The notes below the pieces were generated by a model. It saw only the letters and a list, made by a program, of their open reading frames with translations, had not been told where the DNA came from and made no database searches. Of a DNA stretch of 5,284 nt, positions 1-4,675 are shown piece after piece. Positions within the stretch are counted from its first letter, which is position 1. Each line of letters begins with the position of its first letter. The DNA is from Clostridia bacterium (GTDB lineage Bacteria; Bacillota; Clostridia; SK-Y3; JACMMQ01), in assembly GCA_014378955.1 (NCBI GenBank), contig JACMMQ010000102.1, forward strand, positions 1 through 5,284, written 5' to 3'. Made by a program: the position numbers and the translations under genes.

Positions 1-55
1 AGAATTTAAATTTATGCTTATAAAAAAACCTCATTACCCATTGTTTTTCTGTCAT
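1..55 (-). CDS. 5' end of an unidentified gene running off the left edge
   Basis: Reading leftwards, an ATG at 55-53 opens 18 codons with no stop before the window ends (MTEKQWVMRFFYKHKFKF). I do not recognise the protein. It is basic and aromatic-rich, and it does not look like the start of LarE, the missing NPN enzyme. Support comes from context. The sequence AGTAGGTGA just upstream (59-67) matches the ideal Shine-Dalgarno AGGAGGTGA at all but one position and is well spaced. An extended -10 promoter lies about 80 nt upstream at 132-140. The gene follows larC after a 172-bp gap and seems to have its own promoter, so it need not belong to the lar operon. A chance open frame of this length in A/T-rich DNA remains possible. 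Confidence 0.5.
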   Translation of the reverse strand, partial: MTEKQWVMRFFYKHKFKF

Positions 56-131
56 AATTCACCTACTATATTATTAAAAATCACTTTTATGTTATCCGCC
101 AACTAAAAATATTGAATAATATTACAACATC

Positions 132-140
132 ATTATAGCA
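132..140 (-). promoter_or_regulatory. Extended -10 promoter for the left-edge gene
   Basis: Read on the minus strand, the sequence is TGCTATAAT: a perfect TATAAT box (132-137) preceded by the TG-n extension (138-140). There is no convincing -35 hexamer at 16-18 bp, which is tolerated for extended -10 promoters. Transcription would start near 125 and give a leader of about 70 nt before the ATG at 55. The region is very A/T-rich, so a chance TATAAT is possible, but the extension plus the downstream ribosome binding site make it credible. Confidence 0.45.
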
Positions 141-227
141 TATAAATATACAATTAAATCTAAAAATAAAGTTTGAGTATTCTCATTTTTCACACCAGCT
201 GTTGCGAAATTTAAAAACTATATTTCT

Positions 228-1406
228 TTACTGCAAATTCTTACTCACCCATAGATAAATTTCCCTCAATGGCACGCTTTGTGTATTCGCAAGCTCTTTT
301 GCGCTTTCGTACTCAGGTGCTATTTTTTGTAGTTCACCATACGTACAAACCTTCACAGCCAATGCACCATAGGGCGTTTCAACCGTTTTCACTGCACGTT
401 GCATGATGATGCGTGTACACTCAGTCAACCTCACGCCAATGGATGTGGTTTGGGCGAAAATGATGGTTGTGAACTTTTGCACATCCTCTGCCTTGCAAAG
501 CACCGTCAAAAGCGTTGCAGGACGGTTTTTCTTCATGAAAATGGGGGTGTAAAAAACATCCAATGCGCCCTCTTCTAACAGCTTTTCTAAGCAATAGCCC
601 AACAGCTCACCACTGCAATCATCTATGTTTGTTTGAATGACCGTCACCTTTTCGGGCGTGGTTTGCGGTTCAATCTGTCCGATGCTCACACGCAACACAT
701 TTGGGAAGTCGAAGTTTTTACTGCCTGCACCGTAGCCTATTTGCTGTATGGTCATTGTATTGGCTTGGGTAAATTCGTTTGCCAATGTCGCAGCAATTGC
801 CGCCCCTGTGGGTGTGACCAATTCGCCCTGTACGCCTGTTTGTATATAGGGGATTTGATGCGAACGCATGATTTCAAGCGTTGCAGGCGCAGGGACAGGC
901 ATCAGCCCATGGGCACATTTCACAAAACCACTGCCCTCATGGAGCGGTGTGAAAATAATTTTATCAGGCTTTAAGTAGTCAATGCAAATCGCCGTGCCCA
1001 CAATGTCCACAATCGAGTCAATGGCACCCACCTCATGAAAATGCACTTCATCAAGCGGTTTTTGATGCACCGTTGCCTCTGCTTGTGCAACCTTCACGAA
1101 AATGTCCATCGCAAGTGTTTTGACAGCGTCTGACAAATGACTGCCTTGAATCATGTGTTCAATGGTGTGTAAATTACGGTCGTGGTGGTGGTCATGTGCA
1201 TGTTCGCGCGTGATAACAACGTCCACCTTAGTCGCACCAATGCCTTGCTTGTGTACTGCACGGATATGCAGTTCAAATTCATCGTGCAAATGCAGCTTGT
1301 TTAATTGTTCTATTAAATACGCCTGTGGCACGCCAACGCTTATCAATGCGCCCAACGTCATATCGCCACTGATGCCTGCCATACACTCAAATTGTAAGAT
1401 CTTCAA
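228..1406 (-). CDS. larC: LarC, nickel-pincer cofactor nickel insertase (cyclometallase)
   Basis: This 392-residue protein is a full-length LarC (former DUF111 family). The family inserts nickel into pyridinium-3,5-bisthiocarboxylic acid mononucleotide using CTP, the last step of NPN cofactor synthesis in the cytoplasm. Family landmarks in order: GISGDM at residues 11-16; a histidine-rich stretch at 69-84, likely to help handle nickel; EVHFHEVGAIDSIVDIVG at 120-137; TPTGAA at 198-203; NIDD at 260-263; MKKNRP at 291-296; and PEYESA at 364-369 near the C-terminus. In Lactiplantibacillus plantarum the two halves are joined by a programmed frameshift; here they are one continuous frame. The start is TTG at 1406-1404: it gives the conserved N-terminus, has GAGG at 1415-1418 eight nt upstream, and an in-frame TGA lies just above it. 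The next ATG, codon 9, would cut into the conserved start. It lies 374 bp after the Nudix gene, separated by repeats, so it may have its own promoter. Confidence 0.95.
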   Translation of the reverse strand: MKILQFECMAGISGDMTLGALISVGVPQAYLIEQLNKLHLHDEFELHIRAVHKQGIGATKVDVVITREHAHDHHHDRNLHTIEHMIQGSHLSDAVKTLAMDIFVKVAQAEATVHQKPLDEVHFHEVGAIDSIVDIVGTAICIDYLKPDKIIFTPLHEGSGFVKCAHGLMPVPAPATLEIMRSHQIPYIQTGVQGELVTPTGAAIAATLANEFTQANTMTIQQIGYGAGSKNFDFPNVLRVSIGQIEPQTTPEKVTVIQTNIDDCSGELLGYCLEKLLEEGALDVFYTPIFMKKNRPATLLTVLCKAEDVQKFTTIIFAQTTSIGVRLTECTRIIMQRAVKTVETPYGALAVKVCTYGELQKIAPEYESAKELANTQSVPLREIYLWVSKNLQ

Positions 1407-1425
1407 TGCGAACGCCTCGTTTCAT

Positions 1426-1431
1426 ATTATA
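1426..1431 (-). promoter_or_regulatory. Possible -10 box upstream of larC
   Basis: The minus strand carries a perfect TATAAT 19 nt before the larC TTG. No good -35 hexamer is seen at normal spacing. The predicted start site, near 1419, would fall right at the GAGG ribosome binding site, giving an unusually short leader, which weakens the call. The case for a promoter rests mainly on larC lying downstream of a terminator-like hairpin and 374 bp of repeat-rich DNA. Confidence 0.28.
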
Positions 1432-1488
1432 AGAATTTCAGTTTTGGATATAAGTAAAACAATGTCGTTAACTTAATCAGTATTGTTT

Positions 1489-1553
1489 GTAGGGGCAGGC
1501 CTTGTGTCTGTCCAAATGCACCAAATTTGGGCGGACATAAAGCCCGCCCCTAC
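1489..1553. repeat. REP-like inverted pair 1 (two 25-nt GTAG hairpin units)
   Basis: Two 25-nt units face each other: 1489-1513 on the plus strand and 1529-1553 on the minus strand, separated by 15 nt. Both begin GTAGGGG at the outer edge. The arms match at 20 of 25 positions and every difference can form a G-U pair, so the whole element can fold as one long hairpin. Each unit can also fold alone: the right unit has GGGCGG pairing with CCGCCC around the 9-nt loop GCTTTATGT, and the left has GGGCAG with CTGTCC around GCCTTGTGT. It shares the layout of the elements at 3219-3291 and 4544-4616. Confidence 0.85.
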
Positions 1554-1605
1554 GGTAAATATGCATATAATTTCTCTTAGGTTGACGACAGTGATAAGTA
1601 AAACC

Positions 1606-1810
1606 TTACTTTCTTTTTCTATCGTAAAAAGAAAGTAACAAAGAAAAATACTCCTTGAGTGTTTGGATTTCGCCGTCTGCGGACGACAATAAGGGGTTCC
1701 ACCCCTTAACCCCGCAATTTTTTGAAAAAAATTGACAAAAACTTTATTAAAAACCCAATTAAAGTTTTTGTCCCCTTTTTTCAAAAAGGGGCGGGTTTGG
1801 GCAGCGCCCA
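1606..1810. repeat. Multi-hairpin repeat element between the Nudix gene and larC
   Basis: About 205 bp is made almost entirely of consecutive inverted repeats. They are: TTACTTTCTTTTT (1606-1618) with its perfect complement at 1626-1638; TAAGGGGT (1690-1697) with ACCCCTTA (1701-1708); CAATTTTTT (1715-1723) with AAAAAATTG (1726-1734); GACAAAAACTTTA (1734-1746) with TAAAGTTTTTGTC (1760-1772); CCCCTTTTT (1772-1780) with AAAAAGGGG (1783-1791); and TGGGC (1798-1802) with GCCCA (1806-1810). It resembles non-coding dispersed repeats I recall from clostridial intergenic regions, which is recollection and not a search result. It encodes no credible protein. Its right end supplies the last codons and the stop of the Nudix gene. 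The exact limits are uncertain. Confidence 0.7.
1724..1772 (-). terminator. Terminator-like hairpin after the Nudix gene
   Basis: Read on the minus strand, a perfect 13-bp stem (1772-1760 with 1746-1734) closes a 13-nt loop. It is followed by two A residues and then a run of seven T (1731-1725), the layout of an intrinsic terminator. It sits 9 nt past the Nudix stop. The stem is A/T-rich, with only three G-C pairs, so termination may be partial. It is part of the multi-hairpin repeat and could simply be a feature of that repeat. Confidence 0.4.
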
Positions 1811-2260
1811 CTTCGTTCTCAGATAATCACGCAACACCTGCTGATCGGGTGGGTTGATGGGATGGGGTAATTGTTCAATTGGGAAAAATACCGCCCGTTC
1901 CCCTTCCTTGCCATCACATTTGGGCGTGCCGCTGAATTGCCCTGTATAGCAAAGCACGGTAATGTAGCATTCATCGCCATTGGGGTAGGTGTAGTGTGAA
2001 TGTTCACCCGCATATGCACCTAAAAGTGTCGGGTTTGTGAATGTCACACCCACCTCTTCATACACCTCTCGCATGATACACGCTTCAGGCGTTTCGCCCA
2101 TTTCCATGTAGCCACCGGGCAAGCCCCAACAGCCATTGTCGGTGCGGAGCATGAGCAACACCTCGTCTTGTGCATTGAATAGCAAAGCCCCACATGCACA
2201 TAAAATGAGTGGCTCGTGACCGACCATTTCACGTATATATTGGATATAATCAGACATCAC
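1781..2260 (-). CDS. Nudix hydrolase
   Basis: This 159-residue protein has a perfect Nudix box at residues 50-72, matching G-x5-E-x7-REUxEExGU (G50, E56, R64, E65, E68, E69, G71). The box binds the metal and catalytic water used to split nucleoside diphosphate-linked substrates. WGLPGG just before the box and YPNGDE at 92-97 are common in MutT-like members. The substrate cannot be read from sequence. The start is GTG at 2260-2258, with a possible ATG one codon later; GAGG overlapping the larB stop is well placed for either. It begins 9 nt after larB, so the two are very likely co-transcribed and perhaps translationally coupled. LarB consumes a pyridine dinucleotide, so a housekeeping role on related nucleotides is conceivable but unproven. 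The last nine residues (WALPKPAPF) are encoded by the adjoining repeat, so the native C-terminus was probably replaced. Confidence 0.93.
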   Translation of the reverse strand: MMSDYIQYIREMVGHEPLILCACGALLFNAQDEVLLMLRTDNGCWGLPGGYMEMGETPEACIMREVYEEVGVTFTNPTLLGAYAGEHSHYTYPNGDECYITVLCYTGQFSGTPKCDGKEGERAVFFPIEQLPHPINPPDQQVLRDYLRTKWALPKPAPF

Positions 2261-2269
2261 GCATCATCC

Positions 2270-3019
2270 TCACAGTCGATTGATAGAATTCGCTAAAAAG
2301 CCAGCGCCAAAGCCATTGTCAATGTTGACCACGCCGATGCCAGCCGCACAGCTATTGAGCATGCAAAGCAGGGCGGACAAACCGCCGAAATTTGCACCAT
2401 AGCCAACGCTTGTGGGCACTGCAATGACGGGCTTGTCCACCAAGCCACCCACCACACTTGCCAATGCGCCCTCCATGCCAGCCACTGCAATCAACACATT
2501 GGCTGATTGAAGCACCTCCATGTGGGACAATAGACGGTGGATGCCAGCGACACCCACATCATATAAGCGCTCGACATGGTTACCCAGTACCTCCGCTGTA
2601 ATTGCCGCTTCCTCGGCGACAGGCACATCTGCTGTACCGCCTGTTACCACAAGGATTTTTTTGGGGTTAATGGCTTGCGCCGTGGGTGCAATCACCACGA
2701 TGCGTGCCAATTCGTGGTAAATTGCATCGGAGGTCACGCTTAATATGGTTTCATACACGGTGCGTGAAGCACGTGTCGCTAAAATATTTTTTTGTCCTTT
2801 TGCAAGCAATGCTTGGACGATGCCTTGAATATGGGGCAGCGCCTTTCCTTCACAATAAATGACCTCGCCCACGCCATTTCGCAAGGCACGGTGGTGGTCA
2901 AGCTTGGCATAGCCCAAATCGCTAAAGGGCAAGGTTTTTAGTGCGCCCATCACATCATCCACGCTACGTTTACCTGCTTTGAGTGCTTCTAACATTTCTC
3001 TGATTGCGGCTACTTCCAT
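2270..3019 (-). CDS. larB: LarB, NaAD carboxylase/hydrolase of nickel-pincer cofactor synthesis
   Basis: This 249-residue protein is a complete LarB. The family takes nicotinate adenine dinucleotide and CO2, carboxylates the pyridinium ring and releases AMP, giving pyridinium-3,5-biscarboxylic acid mononucleotide, the first NPN intermediate. Visible family signatures are LDHHRALRNG at 40-49, a PurE-like TGGTADVPVAEEA at 126-138, DVGVAGIHRLL at 154-164, GMEGALASVVGG at 181-192, VPTSVGYGANFGG at 201-213, MLNSCA at 220-225 and VNIDNGFGAG at 231-240. Cys224 and Glu183 occupy the positions I recall as the catalytic Cys221 and Glu180 of L. plantarum LarB. ATG at 3019-3017 is preceded by a textbook AAGGAGG (3027-3033) at 7 nt. 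It is the first gene of the larB-Nudix unit, with larC further downstream. Candidate control elements lie at 3062-3204. The length is normal and nothing essential is missing. Confidence 0.96.
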   Translation of the reverse strand: MEVAAIREMLEALKAGKRSVDDVMGALKTLPFSDLGYAKLDHHRALRNGVGEVIYCEGKALPHIQGIVQALLAKGQKNILATRASRTVYETILSVTSDAIYHELARIVVIAPTAQAINPKKILVVTGGTADVPVAEEAAITAEVLGNHVERLYDVGVAGIHRLLSHMEVLQSANVLIAVAGMEGALASVVGGLVDKPVIAVPTSVGYGANFGGLSALLCMLNSCAAGIGVVNIDNGFGAGFLANSINRL

Positions 3020-3061
3020 GCTTCACCCTCCTTAAAAGTATTTAGATTCCTCGAAAACTCG

Positions 3062-3118
3062 TACGGCTTGTAAATACTGGGTTTTTAGTAAACAGCATTT
3101 TTTGTCATCCAAGCCGTA
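3062..3118 (-). promoter_or_regulatory. Candidate structured leader of larB mRNA
   Basis: In the presumed larB leader an outer perfect 9-bp stem (TACGGCTTG at 3118-3110 with CAAGCCGTA at 3070-3062) encloses an inner 6-bp stem (ATGCTG at 3098-3093 with CAGTAT at 3079-3074, one G-U pair). The inner loop is 13 nt. The structure ends 28 nt before the AAGGAGG site. I do not recognise it as a known riboswitch class, and no U-run terminator follows it. It could be a protein- or ligand-binding leader, or a chance fold in A/T-rich DNA. Confidence 0.35.
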
Positions 3119-3134
3119 GTATGCCGTAACATTC

Positions 3135-3204
3135 AAAACTTTACATTTTACCACAGCTGATGCCCGTGTTAAACCTATACATTTTTATCCGGATGTAAAG
3201 TTTT
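3135..3204. repeat. 12-bp inverted repeat bracketing the larB promoter
   Basis: AAAACTTTACAT (3135-3146) and its exact reverse complement ATGTAAAGTTTT (3193-3204) are separated by 46 bp. One arm overlaps the candidate -10 box and the likely start site; the other lies upstream of the -35. The layout is compatible with a pair of operator half-sites or a looping repressor, but it does not match a regulator site I know, including the NikR operator. Function is inferred from position only. Confidence 0.45.
3145..3172 (-). promoter_or_regulatory. Candidate promoter of larB
   Basis: On the minus strand TTAACA (3172-3167) and TAAAAT (3150-3145) each match the -35 and -10 consensus at five of six positions, with a 16-bp spacer. 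Transcription would begin near 3138, giving a leader of about 118 nt that contains the nested stems at 3062-3118. The -10 box overlaps one arm of the inverted repeat at 3135-3204, which would suit repression. Confidence 0.45.
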
Positions 3205-3218
3205 AAATTTACAGGATA

Positions 3219-3291
3219 GTAGGGGCGATTCACGAATCGACCGTTCTACAAATTGGCACAGTGTATCGGGCGAATCGTGATTCGCCCCTAC
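3219..3291. repeat. REP-like inverted pair 2
   Basis: Two 25-nt units, 3219-3243 (plus) and 3267-3291 (minus), face each other across 23 nt, with GTAGGGGCGA at both outer ends. The arms differ at three positions. The right unit folds alone as a perfect 9-bp hairpin (GGGCGAATC with GATTCGCCC, loop AC); the left unit forms the same shape with one mismatch. The stem is longer and the loop shorter than in the other pairs, so this is a distinct subtype of the same element. It lies between the aldo/keto reductase stop and the larB control region. The A/T-rich remainder of that gap, 3292-3390, holds nothing else I can identify. Confidence 0.85.
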
Positions 3292-3390
3292 AACAAACAC
3301 AGTTTTTTAAATGGAATTTATCTATTTTGCAATCTAAATTGACACTACCATTCTTAAGCGTTTTCGAGGTCACTCGTATTTGCTCGTCCA

Positions 3391-4482
3391 CTAGTCAGCC
3401 ATTTCTGAAATTGCCTTCAAACGTTCAATAATGGGTAGCTTTTGCGTGCAAAGCGTTTCGCATTTTCCGCATGCGATGCAGGTTGCCACAGGTTCCTTTG
3501 AAATGCTCCAATGCCATTTTATAGTATCTACAACCGATTTATCGGTTTTCTCTATGATTTTATGATTGTACGCTTCCATATATTTAGGAATGTCAATACC
3601 TACTGGACAGCCCTCACAATATTGACAGCCTGTACATAGGGTATTGAGCGTTTTGTTGATATTTTGCGCCATGTCGGTCAAGGTTTGTGCCGAATAAGGG
3701 GTAAAATTCTCCACTGTTTTGACATTTTCCTCAACCTCTGCAATTGTACCCATGCCAGGCAGTGCGGCTGTTATTTCGGGGTGTGATACAAGGAATTTTA
3801 AAGCTGCTTGTGGCAATGTATCGCCTTGGTCACGGATGAGGAAGTTGAAAACATCTGGATGTTTCGGAATGATGCCGCCGCCCAGTGGATTCATGGTCAT
3901 AACCCCTAAGCCGTGCGCATGCGCCGCCTTGATGCCTTGTTGACGGAAAGCGAAGTTTGCAGCATTGTAGCCCAAGGTAACCCCTTCAAAAAAACCGTCC
4001 TTGATAATGGTTTCAATTTCTTCACCAGAGGCGTGGGTAGAAAATACGATATGGTCAATCAAGCCCTCGTCCTTTGCCTTCAAAGCCATTTCATAGCCGC
4101 CGCCTTTTTTCATAAACACTTGGTATGTTTCTAAGCTATTGATGCACCACATGTGATAAAAATTAATTTTTTCAACCTGTAGGGTTTTTAGAGAATTCTC
4201 CAAAACCTTTCTCGCATCGGGTGCATCACAACGCCACAGCTTGGTGGAAACGTAAAATGGGTTGGGCATGCTTTTGAATGCCTCGCCAAATATCTTTTCG
4301 CTATAATCCTCACAATAGCCAGGCGCTGTGTCAAAATAATTGATGCCCAATTCGCTTGCACGATGCACGACCTTCACCGCATTTTCAAGAGAGTGTAAAT
4401 AATCCTCCTTGTGAAAGCGCATACCGCCAAATGAAATGGCTGATATTTTTTTGCCTGTTTTGCCATATTCTTTATAAATCAT
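3391..4482 (-). CDS. Aldo/keto reductase with C-terminal 4Fe-4S ferredoxin domain
   Basis: This 363-residue protein has an aldo/keto reductase TIM barrel at about residues 1-260, followed by an iron-sulfur tail. The catalytic tetrad of the superfamily is visible: Asp51 and Tyr56 in DTAPGY, Lys81 in STKLW and His110 in FYHMW. The tail has CTGCQYCEGCP (Cys283, 286, 289, 292) and CIACGKCETLC (Cys335, 338, 341, 345), two four-cysteine motifs. The family is cytoplasmic and thought to transfer electrons to carbonyl substrates; the substrate here is unknown. ATG at 4482-4480 follows AGGAGG (4492-4497) at 9 nt. A possible -10 box, TATTAT, lies at 4514-4519 inside a 13-bp repeat, without a good -35. 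Gaps of 193 bp and 371 bp, both holding repeats, separate it from its neighbours, so it is probably transcribed alone. Nothing links it directly to the lar genes. Confidence 0.94.
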   Translation of the reverse strand: MIYKEYGKTGKKISAISFGGMRFHKEDYLHSLENAVKVVHRASELGINYFDTAPGYCEDYSEKIFGEAFKSMPNPFYVSTKLWRCDAPDARKVLENSLKTLQVEKINFYHMWCINSLETYQVFMKKGGGYEMALKAKDEGLIDHIVFSTHASGEEIETIIKDGFFEGVTLGYNAANFAFRQQGIKAAHAHGLGVMTMNPLGGGIIPKHPDVFNFLIRDQGDTLPQAALKFLVSHPEITAALPGMGTIAEVEENVKTVENFTPYSAQTLTDMAQNINKTLNTLCTGCQYCEGCPVGIDIPKYMEAYNHKIIEKTDKSVVDTIKWHWSISKEPVATCIACGKCETLCTQKLPIIERLKAISEMAD

Positions 4483-4515
4483 TTGTTTATTCCTCCTATA
4501 TAATGTTTTTCGTAT

Positions 4516-4656
4516 AATACTTCAAAAGGTGCTTGAAAAAAGCGGGTCGACACAAGGCCGACCCCTACAAATAGTTTGCCTACAGCATTTCGTAGGGGCA
4601 GGCTTTATGTCTGCCCAAATATCTACATTTCGCAATTCCATACAATACTTCAAAAG
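4516..4656. repeat. 13-bp direct repeats flanking REP-like pair 3
   Basis: AATACTTCAAAAG occurs exactly at 4516-4528 and again at 4644-4656, on either side of the hairpin pair at 4544-4616. This could be a target-site duplication left by insertion of a 115-128-bp unit, or an older local duplication. The left copy overlaps a possible -10 box of the aldo/keto reductase gene. Confidence 0.6.
4544..4616. repeat. REP-like inverted pair 3 (units in opposite order)
   Basis: The units are 4544-4568 (minus) and 4592-4616 (plus), 23 nt apart. Here the GTAGGGG ends point inwards, the reverse of the other two pairs. Each unit folds alone with a perfect 6-bp stem: GGGTCG with CGACCC around GCCTTGTGT, and GGGCAG with CTGCCC around GCTTTATGT. 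The loops match those of pair 1 while the stem bases differ. Confidence 0.85.
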
Positions 4657-4675
4657 TGATATTGGTAATATTATA

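Noticed and set aside
186..212. Hairpin just after larC (TTTCGCA pairing with TGTGAAA on the minus strand) as a terminator
   Set aside because: The stem is only 7 bp with a G-U pair, and no T run follows it.
1387..1425. 12-codon upstream open frame (ATG at 1425) overlapping the larC start
   Set aside because: Its ATG abuts the candidate -10 box and would lie before the predicted transcript start, and no ribosome binding site is seen. Not enough for a leader peptide.
633..1476. Plus-strand open frames of 113 and 107 codons opposite larC
   Set aside because: They are antisense to a clearly conserved gene, have cysteine- and arginine-rich shadow composition, and show no convincing ribosome binding sites.
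1473..1811. 112-codon minus-strand open frame between the Nudix gene and larC
   Set aside because: It runs straight through the multi-hairpin repeat and REP pair 1, lacks a recognisable domain, and overlaps the Nudix 3' end in another frame. It reflects repeat composition, not a protein.
2044..2720. Short open frames overlapping the Nudix gene and larB in other frames
   Set aside because: They have the biased composition typical of alternative frames of real genes, and both host genes are unambiguous.
3135..3204. NikR-type nickel operator at larB
   Set aside because: The arms (AAAACTTTACAT) do not resemble the GTATGA-N16-TCATAC pattern, and the 46-bp spacing is far too long.
1489..4616. CRISPR array made from the GTAGGGG repeats
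   Set aside because: The repeats are in inverted pairs more than 1 kb apart, not regularly spaced direct repeats with spacers, and no cas gene is present.
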